A stretch of DNA of 64,000 nt from Cerioporus squamosus (taxonomy: Eukaryota; Basidiomycota; Agaricomycetes; Polyporales; Polyporaceae). The number at the start of each line of letters is the position of its first letter. Within the stretch, counting starts at the first letter, position 1. Below the pieces are notes generated by a model. That model searched no databases. It was not told the origin of the DNA and was given only the letters and a program-made list of their open reading frames with translations. The stretch covers positions 1 through 64,000 of the forward strand of contig JABYQS010000073.1 of the NCBI GenBank assembly GCA_022592435.1, read 5' to 3'. Position numbers and translations under genes: made by a program. Positions 45,001-57,808 of the stretch are shown one piece after another.

Positions 45001-46027
45001 GGGTCGTTCGACCACGACCACGTGTTCGGGAACCAGAACTGGGGGATGATATGCAGCGTTGCGGGTTCAGGACCGCGGTTGTATGCCGTGATACGGACAT
45101 AGATGCTGTCGGGATCTTGCTCGTCCTTGGCGTACTGGCGAGAGATGAGCGCGCATATATCAAACCAGACAGAGAACGCGCACCTCCATAAACACATCCC
45201 AGTACCTGTCTTCGTCGAAGATACCCGTGTCAAGAATCTCGTACTCGGTCACGTTGCGGTCACGATTGATGTTCTCGCGTACGAGTTCTTCGTAGGGGTA
45301 CGCAGCCTGAGGATATTTGTACAAGTACTTCATGTACGAGTGCGTTGGCGTCGAGTCCAGGTAGTAGTACAGCTCCTTGACGTCCTCGCCATGGTTCCCC
45401 TGGTGTCCAGTAACGCCAAAGAGACGCTCCTTCAGGATACGGTCCTCTCCATTCCAGAGCGAGAGCGAGAAGCACAGGCGCTGATGGTTGTCGGATATCC
45501 CACCGAGACCGTCCTCGCCCCAACGATAAACCCGAGAACGCGCATGCTCATGAGGGAAGTGGCTCCAGGCATCCCCATTCGCAGAGTAATCCTCGCGTAC
45601 GGTAGCCTATATGCGCGTCGGTAAGCGCGCTATTGCTGCAGGCGAGAGAAGGAGAACGTACCCATTGTCGATCACTAAGGTAGGGACCCCAACGCTTCCA
45701 GTGGCGTTCTCTCTTGTCGTCCTGCTCCAAGCGAAAGCGCTCCGTACCCTGGTAGTCCGGTCCCAGCTTGTCGGCTAACCTCACGCGGAAGGGCCGATAA
45801 TCGACATCATGTTCAGTCTGGTTGGTGGTGTTCGTGTCGGTCTTCGTCATCTTAGGTGGAACGGGTCCACTCTGCGACGAATCGGTCAAGACGGGGTTGG
45901 GGATGTTGATCGTGAGGGCCGGGTCAGTCGAAGAGCGGGCGGGCTTGCCATCCTCTTTGTCGTCGGCGTTCTGGCCGCGGAAGATTTTGGCATGTAGCTT
46001 CTTCAGGTGGCCGCTCTGCTGGGCCAT
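42072..46027 (-). CDS. Glycoside hydrolase family 63-like (six-hairpin) glycosidase
   Basis: About 900 residues over some 14 exons. The N-terminus is a Lys-rich leader without a signal peptide ([20 protein letters not shown]). An all-beta domain follows: [57 protein letters not shown]. The (alpha/alpha)6 barrel then has [88 protein letters not shown] and [10 protein letters not shown]. These patterns match the GH63-type family whose best-known members are mannosyl-oligosaccharide glucosidases and bacterial YgjK/mannosylglycerate hydrolases; substrate unknown. A last intron (GTACGA...CGTCAG, about 42189-42238) changes the frame so that the protein ends [18 protein letters not shown] followed by 24 more residues, stopping at 42072. 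The start at 46027 is the ATG nearest conserved sequence; an in-frame ATG at 46294 is an alternative. Confidence 0.87.
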
Positions 46028-46842
46028 GGCGGGCAACGGCAGAGGGAGAGAAGAGATGGTGGGGAAGAGGAAAGAGGGCGGAGGGTTTCTGCTTTCATGT
46101 TGACCTTTAATGATCTTACTCGGCGTCTCTGTTTCCCTCTCAGAATTCGATACAGACGCGTCGCGTCCGTCACGTCTTCTCGTGACGTCATGCGCAATCA
46201 CCTTCGCTCCATAGCCCAGGCCGGTAATAGGCGTGCTTGAGTCTATGTCTGCAGTTGACAGAACCCTCACCAGCACCTTCCCGGGGCCTTCCAACCATAC
46301 AGTTCTTGCCAGTCTCCGTCATATATTGAGGACTGAGGACAGTGGCCAGCAGGACAAGCGTGGATTCATTGCGACATAGGATGTAATATTAGTTGATGTC
46401 ATAAGGCTGCACGCTGCATGCGATGGCACAGACGTTACGCTATAAGTATTGCAAAGGATACGACTGCTGTCGAAGTTCACTGCGGCTCGGGGAGCCTATG
46501 CGTTGGCTGAATGACATAGGTACGTAGCGGACTGAAGAGCGGGGTCGAGGCGGAGGCAAGACAGTGGGGACGGTAAGGAGAATATGGAGGAGAGCGCAAG
46601 GAGACAACAAGACGACACGGACGAGACTGACGATAAGCAAAGAACGACTGTCCATATGCATGACAATGCATGCGAGCCGAGAAGCGGATGTACATGCAGG
46701 CGGGTTCCCCAGCCCCGCACAGAAAGAAGCGAAGCAAGAAGGGATGCAGCGCATGGAGCAACCGTACGTGCTATTGCAGGACCAGCCACAAGGTGTGCAT
46801 CGTATGTGCTATACGTACAATCCCGCTGCGGCGCGAGAATGT
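46028..46842. other. Intergenic region between the RhoGAP and GH63-like genes
   Basis: About 800 bp with no supported gene. The right part is the leader and promoter of the GH63-like gene; the left part is the RhoGAP 3' flank. Confidence 0.5.
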
Positions 46843-49800
46843 TCAGGACGATGAGCTCTGCCCGACCTCTGCCGCAAGCAAGACGCTCTGCGTCCAGTCC
46901 TCCTGCTGCGTGTCCGCAACATCGACGTCGATTGAGGGCGTATCCGACAGTTGCGACGCCGATCGTGCCCGCAAAGGCGGCGCCAACTCGCCAGGGGTGT
47001 CGGGGAGGAAAAGCGACGTCGCCCGACCTCGATAGTAGTCAGCTATCGGTGTCGACTGCGGCGTAGAGAAGAGGGAAGATCCCCCGGAGTCAGACCGAGC
47101 GTTGAGAACGGGAGCTTCGAGCTGAACCGGTGAAACCATCGCTGGTGCGGAGCGGACAGTGCTAGATTCCTTGCCTCGTAAGTGGTTGACGTGGGCGTCG
47201 AAGCCAAGATGTATGGGTGACGATGAGATCGTAGTGTCGAGCCGGGGAGGGGAGCTGGCAAGGTGCTGCGCGTTGGGCCGCCCGTTCATGGCGACATTGC
47301 CGCTTGCAGCATTGAGAGCGACAGCAGAAGTGTTCGCAGAGCCTGCAGACGGCAACGACGAGCTGGACTTCTTCGAAAACAGAAGGTGCAGGGAAGGTCG
47401 CTTGGGACGTCTGTACTGACCAAGCTCATCGCACGAAGCCTCAGCGGGGCTGGACTCTGAACGCAAGTGGGGGAATGAGAGAAGGGTGTATGATTTGCGG
47501 TGAGAGAGTGGTGGATGGGTGACCGGCGACTGAGGAACACTGCCAGCATTGGAAGGGACGGGACAGGGGCAGTCGGTCGGGTAGAGACGACAGGAATGGC
47601 CGCCACATCGGGAATGGTTAGTGAATTGGCCGATGCAAGGTGGGACTTGCTATCGACTACTCCTCTGCAAGACGGGGGATCCGGGGAGACCAACTCCTCA
47701 GAGATTAGAGATGAGTCTAAGGAGTCGGAGGAGCACAGAGGAGGAATGGTGGTGCCATAGATGAGAGGGCTTGGGGTACGGGTAGGGCCATTCGAATGTT
47801 CCAAGGCGGACACGAATGACGCCCCATCATCCGGGCTGTCCCGCTGGTTGTCAGACGCATCATCCAATTCGATCACAGGGAAACGCAAGTCGGTCGACGA
47901 GGGAATCCTTGAGGCCGACCGCGGGTGGTCAGCGCGTCGTGCATCGACGGAACCTACACTTGCTCGCGCCACCTCGGCAACAGCCTCATGGACAGGCTGA
48001 GCCGGAGGGCCGTCCCATATCCCATCGGCCTCGCAAAGTATCCGGAGCAGAGTTGGACTCATGTTCAAACTGGGGCAGAACACGAGCAGAAGGTTCCCGA
48101 GCGGCATCTTCGTTTCCCTGCTGCGCGCAGCGGTAATCTTCACCAGTTCAACGACGGTGTAGAGCAAGTCTCGATTTTCCTGAGGGAGTTGAGAGACCAG
48201 ATACGAGAATATCGCGAGCTGAGCATCCGAAATAGCACGAGCCCCCGCAAAGCTGGGCATGGCGAGCGTCGATAAGGATGGGGGCTTCCGCAGAGGAAGA
48301 TTGGAGCCGTTCCTTGGGCTGGCATGCTGTTGTGTCACATCTTCGCTCCGTCTGCCTTGGTCATCTGCCAGTGCAGACTCGAAGACGGGCAGCAGACCCT
48401 TCGTCAGCACAGGCTCTGGCACTAGGAAATGTCAGTTCGTGTCATTCTTGCTACATGCGCTTCAAACTCACGTTCTCGCAAGAAAGTCTTGAAGATAGAA
48501 GAGACCGCATGGGGATCAAGGTCGCCAGGTTCGCACTCGACGAGGTTGTAGTCTGCACCGGCATCGAACTCTGCCCGTAGCTTCGCTACGTGTGACGACC
48601 GACCACTGATCCTGTGGGCACGTTCAGCCGATGCGATGTAGCAGTAATCGGCAACAACAACGTACCTAAACAGACCCTCTTCCTGCACGCCCCATCGCAA
48701 GATGTGCTGAGCACAACGAAGGGCGAGCGCCGGCAAGAGCCTCGACTCCAACGGCCTGAAACCGAACGAGACAGTCTGCTGGCCACTGGCCAACCGCCTC
48801 AGGACATCGTCGGCTGCGGTCTCGTAGACACATGACTTCAAGTCCCGTCTGAACACCAACCCCCCAACAATGCTCAGACCAGAGCTCGACAGCTTGGGCC
48901 CTCGGAGGCGCGAGCCGAGTTGCGGCCCCGCTGGAACGAAGTGATCTTCGGAAGACGACGAAGCTAGAGACGATATGCTAGATGCGTTCGAGAACGCATG
49001 CGGGGCCTTTCGCCTTGCCTTCCGACTGGTCGGACCGGAATGGTGCGACGACGCATAGCCAGAAGCGCTGTCGGACATGCCCGTGGAAGACGACGAGGAA
49101 TATCCAGAGTGATTCGATGCGCTAGAAGTAAGCCCGCCCCAGGCACGTCCGACCTTCTCAACGGCCCGCTTACCGAAGCCCATGGCGATACCAGCGGCAG
49201 GTGCAAGGCTGCCGGTCATGCTGACAGCAGTTTGACGAAACGTCGGGTTGACAGGCGGAGGGCTTCGCGTACCAGGCGGTCGTCGAGGTTGTGGGGGAGG
49301 GAGGTCAGGGACAGGACGCTCAGCCTGCGTGTGAGGAGATGACGCCTGCACTGCCGTCCGGCGGCAAGGCGGCCACGTATGTTGTTGCCTGTGGTCTGAG
49401 CAGAGTCGCCGGCGTTCACAGGAGAGATGAAGCCCGCAGCCGCAGTACGGGTCAGAGTAGGGGTATCGCGAGAAGACGACAGGGGGTTCTCGCTGAAGTT
49501 CCGGGAAGGGGGGGGACTGCGTGGAGGACGGGGGCGACGTCTTCCCAGACGTCCAAAGAGGGCCCACGCTCAATGACGCAGAACGACGGTTCCGAGCCTT
49601 CAACGAGCTAGTGGGAGACGGGCGGCCTGATGCGGGAGGGCGGGAAGTCGTCTCATGTTCCGAGACTGAACTATCCGTTTCCTCAAACATCGTGAACTCA
49701 GCGTCAGTGATGAGCGCGCTCAATCGCTTGTTGACAGGCGGTACGATCGTGTTCCCGGAGTGCGAGGATTCCGCAAGGGACACAGGTCGTGGCGACCTGT

Positions 49801-50755
49801 TACCCGAGAGCGCGCCAGGGCGGATGGTGCTGTGACTAGCCATGGTGGAATCACTCTTGCGCCAGTCTTCCTTCGCCTTCTCCGCAGCCGTCGACGTACT
49901 TGCATCGCCGCCATCCGATGGACGCCTGGAATGCTCGACGGATTGGGCGGGTTGGGCTGGCTGAGCGAGTTGCTGAGCGGATTGAACCGGTTGAGCACGT
50001 TGTGGACCCTGCATCGGCGCCTGTACTGCGGCAGGGAAATGGGCATCCTTAGCGGGGGTCTGCGGAGGCGATGTGGAAGGAGTGCGCCGCCCTGTGGCAG
50101 CAGGTTTCGGTGGAGGTGGTGGCGGCACGACAGCGCTGACCTGGCCGGAGAACTTCTGCCCACTCGCCTTCCTGCCACCACCGAAAACACTCTGCAGAAT
50201 CTTCTGGCCTCCCAAACCACGCGACGGCGGTCGCTCCAACCTGAGGTCATTCAGATCAGGCATCGCTGACGGTGGTGGTGGTTTGGCAGCGACCCCCTCT
50301 CGCTCGTTGCCCTTCCCGACCCTCTCCGTGCTTGCAAACATTGCGGTGATGTCTTCGGACTTCTTCCTGCGACCTGCCCATGCGCGCTTGAGCCGGTTGC
50401 CGGCACTTGATGCAGTACTCGGTGCCGGCGAGAGGGGTGGTGGGCTCGGCGGTGCTGCGGGCCGCGCTTGGCTCTGGCCCATGTTAGCGAGCGAGGCGAC
50501 GCGCGGGGGTACCGACGCGGACGTAAGGGCGAGGGGGAAGAACCGGGGCTTGGTGGTCGAGGAGAGGGAGGAAACGGAGCGATCGGAGGTTATGATATCG
50601 GACTGACTGGAACTGGACGGCGGGGCTGCGGGGAGCAGATCGGAAGACGCCCTTGAAGAGGAAAGGGAAGATGAGAGAGAAGTAGAGGAGAGGGAAGTGG
50701 GCACATTGCGGGAGGGTGCATGGGTATCCGTGGTCCGGGGCTGCGACGAAGGCAT
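46843..50755 (-). CDS. RhoGAP-domain protein with long disordered flanks
   Basis: The N-terminal about 600 residues are Ser/Pro-rich and probably disordered, with poly-Pro segments and a basic patch (RLKRAWAGRRKKSEDI). The RhoGAP domain follows: LRCAQHILRWGVQEEGLF then, after a 51-nt in-frame intron, RISGRSSHVAKLRAEFD, which supplies the arginine finger; next ECEPGDLDPHAVSSIFKTFL with RELPEPVLTK, then ENRDLLYTVVELVKITA, and MPLGNLLLVFCPSLNMSPTL. Such proteins speed GTP hydrolysis by Rho/Cdc42/Rac. The C-terminus is again low complexity and ends VLLAAEVGQSSSS. The frame changes between about 47545 and 47614, best explained by an intron with a weak GTGGCG donor. The start is uncertain: 50755 and 50866 are in frame, and a separate exon at about 50966-51146 (LHTLSTKLDDLYTSLSGG) may belong to it. 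Confidence 0.85.
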
Positions 50756-51334
50756 GACGAGCGTTTTGGTTGTCTTGGGCCGAGAATAGGGCGAAGAAAC
50801 GATAATGATATGCGGTTCGGATGCACTGCGAAGGAACAGCTGTGTGCAGACGGCCGCCAACGCCAAAAGCTGAAGGCTTCATGTAAGATAACTGACGGAA
50901 GTGGGGCCAGCGCAACGAGGTCACAGCGAGGTGATCCTTCGCTGCCAGACTAGTCCAGGAACACTCACCACCACCACTTAAGCTGGTATAGAGATCATCA
51001 AGCTTGGTAGACAGGGTATGGAGGTCGTTCGTGCGCGCGCGCGAGAGGTGGGCGTGTGCAGCAGATGGGAGGAGATGGGGGGAGGAGCCAAGTGGGTGCC
51101 TGCCGCTGCCGCGCCAATATTGGGCGGCACCACCCATTCCGGACAATCAATTCCACCAGCCTGTCCGGGCCAACAAATCATGTCGTGCAAGTCCATTGTC
51201 CTTGGTATGTATATTCTACAAAACTAGAGCTGTATGCAAAAGGGAAACTAGAGCATGTACTAGTCTATCTACAGTAGTGAGCTTCATCTCGCAGCGCTCC
51301 CACGAGCCCTGCCATCACCGACCGCGTTGCATGG

Positions 51335-53081
51335 TCATGAGGCCCCGAGCATCTCCTTCACGAGTTCGTAGGTGAAGAAGGACGTGGCAATACTCGGGGC
51401 GACTTTCACTGCAAGCAACACCATCAATATCGTGTTCTCTGTCCATGACGCAATCGAAAATGAGCGGTCACTTACGGAGGTTAGGCCACAGGCCTCGATA
51501 TAGACCCTGGATTCCCTCGGTCCGAAGGATGCTCCGGAGCGCGTCCAAAGCACCGTTGTACCTGTACCCCAGAGCTCCCATCCCGGTCACCTGCATCTTC
51601 CTTCGAAGGACGTCGAAAGGATAAGTGAGGGTCTGGGATATTGAGCCTGCCAACGCCCCGCATAGAAGCTTCCGATGAACGCCGCTCTTGCCCGGTGGGG
51701 TAATGATTCCTCTCAGGGCTTCGTATGAAGCGAAGTTGATGCCTATAGTTAGAGAGGTCAGAGGGTGGGAAGGATGGTAGCTTCAATGACAAAATTGACT
51801 TACCGACGTACGGTGCGACCCCCATAGCGGTGGGTATCAGCCCACGGTAGAGAGCCCAGAAGCCTCCCTCTTCCCTCATCACTCGTAAGGTCATTCCCCA
51901 GACAGTCAAGTCCTGAGGACTGAACATAGAAGAGGCTGCCGTTCGCGCCGCGGTGTAAGTAGATGCAGTGTGGTATCCGGACGCTAGCGCAGGTTGCATG
52001 GCACTTGAGGAAGATGACGCCGGCATCGCTTGCATGGGTATGGAGGCGGTGGCGATAGATAGTCGTGAACGCACGAGATCCAACGGGTAGGTTGTGCCTG
52101 TTGGTGAATTGATATCTTCAGCTCGGAACATGATGATCGGCGCGGAAGCACCGCTCGGAGGAGATAAGTATACGTACAAACGGAAGTTATACCGGCGAGT
52201 GCGCCAGCGCACAGTCGCGTCGGGGTATCCAGTTGCTTGGCACCATATCCGGTGAACCACTGTTGAGCTCAAGTCAATTCGTGAGCGGCGCGAAACTCTA
52301 GCATACGGGAAACATACTCTCTTCAACTGCTCATAGGTAGTGAACTGGACCGCGCTGCGGCGAGAGGGCGATTAGTACCATTATCAATTAAGAACGGATG
52401 GGCATGGATGGATGGCGACTTGAGCATTCAGACAAGGATGATGTTGCTGACTAGGACACAACATGCAGTGCTCATGCATTTGAGATGCATGGGCCAACAC
52501 ATTGTCCTATAAACTTGGCCCGCCATTCCAAGTTGAAAACCTGACGTCGCGGGGAGATGACCAGAGATCTCGTAGTAGCTTGTGAAGGACTCTCGAGACC
52601 GCTGGCCAGCCCGAAGTCCGAACCCAACTGTCTCGTAGTCCATGTGCACAAAGCCAAAAAGGTGAACTCACCTGTAGGGTATGATACGCAGACAGTTTAC
52701 TCCGTTCCCCCTCATGTAACCTCTGAAACCCTCCTCCCGCCACATGCGGACAAGACTTGACCATACACCTTTGTACTGCTTGTCGGAGGAAGGAGGCTGT
52801 ACTTGCCTACAAGTTCATGAGTTCTCATCAGCAACAGTGCAGATGAATGGATGGGGTACGCCTACTGACTGGATGATCTTCAGCCTCTCCAATGGACTGA
52901 CGACTGTCCGCGAAGCAGCACCCGCGATACCTCCGGCGATGAAATACGACGAGAGCTGGGGACTCAGCCATGAGACTACCTGCTTCTTCTCCGGCTCCTT
53001 CTCCTGCTCAGCCATCTTTACTGTATGCCCAGGTGCATCCAACTGCTGCTTGGGCTGGATGGATTGTTGCGGTGATGTCAT
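51335..53081 (-). CDS. Mitochondrial carrier, YPR011C-like (SLC25 family)
   Basis: Three tandem carrier repeats, each with the P-x-[DE]-x-x-[KR] signature: FIAGGIAGAASRTVVSPLER, TYPLDLVRSRLSIATASI and SISQTLTYPFDVLRRKMQV. Matrix-helix motifs follow each (WREEGFRGYMRGNGVN, REEGGFWALYRGLIPTAMGV, TEGIQGLYRGLWPN). Between helix 3 and the second matrix motif there is an insertion of about 45 residues, Ser/Ala-rich, as in the YPR011C branch, whose yeast member carries adenosine 5'-phosphosulfate and PAPS. The N-terminus (QPKQQLDAPG) has no cleavable presequence, as usual. Location is the inner mitochondrial membrane. At least seven introns. The sub-family call is from overall resemblance; substrate is inference. 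The start at 53081 is preferred; an in-frame ATG lies at 53120. Confidence 0.88.
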
Positions 53082-53525
53082 GACGTGAGAACCGAGTCGG
53101 AGGTAGTGAACAGCATCCACAGGTGGGCTCCGAGGCGAGGTTGCTTGGTTTGATGCGATCCGGAGGGAACAAAAAGAAAGAGTGAGATGTGACCGCGATG
53201 GTCGAGGTGGTGGCCAAGGTAAAGTGTGCTGGTGGTGTAGCAGAGGTGCTGCAGAAGGGCAGCAAGCGGATCAAGGACATGCCCTTGAGGTAGTATTACC
53301 CACGTGACGTGTGGGTCCCATCTGCACGTTTCCGGACAAGACGGAACCTCGTCGGAGATGCAGCACACACGATGAGAGGATTGCAATGCGCATACATCAT
53401 CATGCACGGAAATAAACAGCAAGAGATACGAGCATTCAAGGAGCAGTACGCGCTATAGAGTAACAGGAGTCCGATCAAGAATGGTACTGCTAACCTCGCT
53501 CTTTTCGGATGCATCTGACATCAGC

Positions 53526-55607
53526 TCATGCCGCAGCAGGAGGTGCAGCACCGCGGCCTTCGTGAAATCCTGCACGACGAACGAGATGAGGAATCATTTC
53601 ATGTAGGGGGAGGTCGAGCACGGGCTCACCTCGTCCTCGACCCCTGCCGCCGCGTCCACCACGCCATTCACCGTCCGCCCTTCCGCGGAAACCTGGCGGA
53701 AGGAAGATAAGTACTGATCTTCGCTCACAGAAACAGCGTGTTACGTACCACCACGGTCGCCGCCCCGGAATCCGCCACGACCACCGCGACCACCACGGCC
53801 ACCTTCGTGATCACCACGGAAGCCGCCACGGAAGCCACCGCGCTCACCTTCATGCTCACCACGGAAGCCGCCACGGAAACCGCCGCGCTCACCTCCCCTG
53901 AATCCCCGGCCCCGACCGCGACCCCTCTGCTGTGTGAAGCCTTCTTCGTCGACGAGACGGCTCGGACCATTCAGCTGAGGAGTGCTTGGAGTCTCCGGAA
54001 GGGTGGATTCAAGTTCAGGAGCTGGCGAACCTTCGGTCGAAGTGCCGTAGTGAGCCTGCAGATTCGCAAGTGATGGGAGCTCGCCCTGGTCTTCATCGGC
54101 CCAGTTGAGCTGACTGGGGGGAACCTACGAAAGCGTGAGTGAGAACAGGACTGACAATGCGTTGTAAACTGACCTCAGTCGTTGTCGTCACCGTGATGGA
54201 CTCCTCGACCACGGCCTGACCGTTCACGTCCGCTTCGACCACTGTTTCCGTGATCTCGACCTGCGCGGGATGTTCAGCGTCAACGGCACCCCCGACATCG
54301 ACCCAGTCGCCGCTGTCAGCCGGAGCTTCCGTCTCTTGCTCGACTTCCTCTTCAGCGAGCTCGTCAGTCATGATGAAGTGAATGCCTCCTGACGAGCCCA
54401 CGGTAGGTGGCAAACCGATGACCGATGGCAAAGTGTCCTCCGCTGCAGGGGCCTGCGCAGGGACCTCGACCGCCTGCACCGTGGAAGGGTTCAAGAATTG
54501 CTGCTGAATCTCGCGTACACGCGAGTCTGCAGGGGGTATGAGCTCAGGGTACCTGCTAGCACGTCAGGCCGTTACGTACAGGGAACGCCGTGATGCTCTC
54601 CTTCTCCCGTGAATATCGAACGGATCATATCACCCTTTCCATGGGCAATGTGGTGGAAGAGCGTCTCCGTGATTGAATAGATGGCGATCCCCTCCTCGTC
54701 GCTCAGGTTTAGCGCCAACGCTTCGGGGTGTCGGTTGGACAGCATGGTATGTAAGCGTAAGAATGTCACAAGCTCAGCGGTCTTCGTCAAATACTCTTCC
54801 TGAAGAGCAAGATGAGCATACTAGAAACGTTCCGCCCTGAGTGTAGTGAACGAACCTCCTTGGCGGCCACAGCAGCACGTATCCTTTCTGCTTCAGCCCT
54901 TGCGGCTTCAGCTTTCTGGAATGCGAGCTCTTGAGCAAGTTCCGACTCATGTACCTATAAAGTACATAAGAACCATCATTCAGTACATGAGTATCAAAGA
55001 CTCACCTCGATCGCCTTCTTTACTTCTTCGAGTTCTCTACTGACGGCCTCCAGCACGGGCAGGGTCTTGAGAAGTCGCTTCTGGTCTTCATTCAATTTCT
55101 CTGGAGGTTCGTTCTGGTAGACCTGTATCCGCGACTGGACGACATACAAGTTTTAGTGAGAGCGCGAGAGTGATGGACACGCGCAATGCCACCAGGCAAT
55201 GACGTATGCCTGCACACGACAGGCCGGAGGCCCAATTGCACGTTCCGGCTAATAGTCCCTGGCGTACAAAGTACACTCACAATCTTCTTCCCGTTAGCCC
55301 TCAGCCTCTTGTTCAACATCTCCACGATGGGACTAGGCTTGACATCGGTCGATGGTGTCAGCGCATCCTCCGAAGGCTGAGCGACAAGCTGAGGTGCCAC
55401 TACGCCCTCCTTGATATCGGTCTCCTCTGGTGCCTTCTCAATCAGAGCGGCAGACGTGGTGTCGGGGACAACGACATGGATGGCCGCATCGCTCTCTTCC
55501 TTCGTTTTCGGGCCCTTTCGTTTCTTCTTCTGCGACTTCGTCACGGGAGCCGGCGGAGGTGCCCCTGGGACAATGCGCGGAGTCAGAGGAGCAGGGGTGT
55601 CAGGCAT
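53526..55607 (-). CDS. Caprin-like RGG-box RNA-binding protein
   Basis: The N-terminal region is acidic and basic mixed (TKSQKKKRKGPKTKEESDA). A helical block then resembles the caprin HR1 dimerisation region: EMLNKRLRANGKKI, RIQVYQNEPPEKLNEDQKRL, VSRELEEVKKAIEVHESELA and FQKAEAARAEAERIRAAVAA, followed by LVTFLRLHTMLSNRHPEA, EGIAIYSITETLFHHIAHG and RVREIQQQFLNPSTVQAVEV. After a Glu-rich linker (FIMTDELAEEEVEQETEAPA) comes an RGG box with repeated GGFRGG(E/D) units, and a short last exon ending GRGAAPPAAA. Caprins are cytosolic mRNP proteins linked to stress granules and translation control in animals; a fungal member with the same architecture is inference from motif order. Introns in the RGG region are at about 53705-53749 and 53568-53629. 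Confidence 0.72.
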
Positions 55608-56346
55608 GTTGGACTGCGAGGAGGCAAAGGATGTAGGCAATGAGCTGGCCGGCGATGGCGGGAGCGGGAAACGAGGAGAAAAGAGGGTTTGCAGCGGAGA
55701 CGTCCACGGTGACCTGGGGTCGGGACCGTTCCCACGACTCACGTCACTTGTCCGCGCCGCGGCGCTCGCACTCAAGCTCCCGTTGTGCTCAACAGCAAGC
55801 TCAACGATCCTGGCTCTGTGTCCTCTGGTCTCGAGCTGCATCGACATGCTTTGCAACGTTTGCCGTCCGCATTCTCTCCCTGCTTGGTCCTCAAAGACAC
55901 GTTGCCGTCTGCGCTGGCCTCGATGCCTCGGATCCCACTCGGACTCTCTGGACTACGCTCGGTCGATATCTGCCGACCTGGAAGATGACAGCAATCCCGC
56001 GTACGCCGTATGCTTCCCAGGTCTCTCGGATATCAGCACTTCAGCTACCAGGAGAGAGTCTTGCGGAAGGCGGAACAAACACCGAGGCCGCTGACTTGTG
56101 AGTTTGGCATGCATCTCTTACAGCTTTCAGCACTGGTTGACTGTATTGTCAGCCACCTTTACTACTGATTGTCAATGCAGTATGTCAGAGGCCAAGACCG
56201 CGTATCGTCCCGGAATACGACTTGCCTTGGGGCTGGCGGGAGCGGCTGACGATGATACCTGGATCCCTTATTGGCATCCATTGTAGTTTGGAGACACTAG
56301 CCGCATCCCATCAGCTTCCCCCGCCGACCTCCCTCACATTAACGCA

Positions 56347-57510
56347 ATGACCCGCCTCGTAATGGACGCCGACTTTAGCTCAAATCGATGCATCTCCCCC
56401 CTTGTCGACTACGAGGTGCCTACTCGAAACACTGATCTCTATTTCGACGACGGCAACCTCTGTATCGTAACTGGGCGACAGTACTTTATCGTGCACCGTG
56501 GTCTTCTGTGCCGGCATTCTGTCCTCCTCAAGGAGCGCATTGAGGCTGTCAAGGAAGAGGAGTCTTTTGTGGAGGGTCTTGCCGTGCTGTATCTGGATGA
56601 CGAGCCTGCGGACTTCGCTTACTTCTTGAGAGCTCTGTATGGGTATGTCTTCGCTTTCAATATCGCACGCCGTATCTTCGCTCATGTTCGGCAGCTTGGC
56701 CTACGACGCCACCGCGGAGGCCTTCGCTGTCACTGCCGCGATCCTCCGTCTCGCCACGAAATACGCTGTCGACGCGCTCCGCGACGTCATCATGCGGAAC
56801 CTGTCTCTCTCGTGGCCCACCACTCTGCAGATGTGGGAAGCTCGCGAGAGGGCTGCCACGAGTGCCGATGGCGTCTATGCACCTCGCCCCGTCCTGCCGC
56901 ATCCCCTGTATGTCCTGCATCGTGCACATCTACCACTCATATTTGACCTCTGCTTGTCAGCCTCGTCATCGAGCTCGCCCGGGAAGTTGGCGCCCCTGAA
57001 CTCCTCCCTTCGGCGTTCTACGACCTCTCGCGCTACCTTCCGAGTCAGCTCATGGATGGACACGTTACACCCGACGGGCAGCATCATCGCCTCAATATCG
57101 ACGATCTGTGCCGCGTTCTACGGGGGAAGGAACAGGCGGCCCGCTTCTTCTCCACCTTCATCGTCACGGAGCTCGAAGGCCGCACACCATCGCAACTCTG
57201 CATGTATCGGAACGAAGTCCAGCCCTCCCGGAAGCGCGCGTGTCAGATGGCATACGAGGCTGTCACCTTCGAGCTCATCCGCGACGTTAACGGCATGGTC
57301 TACAACCGGAACAGCGACCCCCTCTTCTCGATAGCGGAAAGCATGGCAATGCAGACTCGCGGAGATCGGGCTGGCGTGGAGAACAAGGCAGCTTACCGAG
57401 CGTGCGAGGCGTGTCGGTTGGAGTACGGGGTGATCGTCGACGTTGCACGCGATGAATTCTGGCGACACGTTCCGGCTTGGTTCGAACTGGAGGTAAAGAA
57501 CTGGGCGTAA
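56347..57510 (+). CDS. BTB/POZ-domain protein
   Basis: Three exons. The first (56347-56641) carries the BTB core: RNTDLYFDDGNLCIVTGRQY, FIVHRGLLCRHSVLLKERI and VLYLDDEPADFAYFLRALYG, with the D-x-F-H-like FIVHR segment. The second continues YDATAEAFAVTAAILRLATK and YAVDALRDVIMRNL, and the third holds the C-terminal region (LVIELAREVGAPELLPSAFY, DLSRYLPSQL, AYRACEACRLEYG). Basidiomycetes carry large families of such single-BTB proteins; BTB domains dimerise and may recruit Cullin-3, but no partner domain is present, so the role is unknown. About 335 residues. It lies 300 bp upstream of SPO11 on the same strand. Confidence 0.85.
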
Positions 57511-57808
57511 AGTCATATTGCTGGTGATTATTTGTTATTCTTGTTCTTTACTGTTCGCCAATCGACATGGGTTTTAGTCGCCTGTGAGGCCGTTCGCGAA
57601 CAGATCTTAGCGTGACTAATCGTGGAAAGTCACGCTGTGACGCTACGCGTCGTTGCCCGTCTCGACCTTAACTGCAGCTGCCATTTCTCCCGCTCAACTA
57701 GCTTCCAATCAACACGGACTCCCGGGTATGTACGCTTGCTTAGGCGTCTCCTCGACATGGAGAAACGTGGGTCGTTGATACTGACTCGACTGCTAGGTGC
57801 TGGATACC

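Noticed and set aside
46440..46789. Small minus-strand frames upstream of 46843 as membrane proteins
   Set aside because: They are Leu/Ser-rich translations of non-coding flank with overlapping alternatives and no supporting signals.
48614..50656. Several plus-strand open frames across the RhoGAP N-terminus
   Set aside because: They mirror a long low-complexity coding exon and lack any motif or splice structure.
53725..53970. Val/Ala-rich minus-strand frame as a separate protein
   Set aside because: It is the wrong frame of the RGG-repeat exon of the caprin-like gene.
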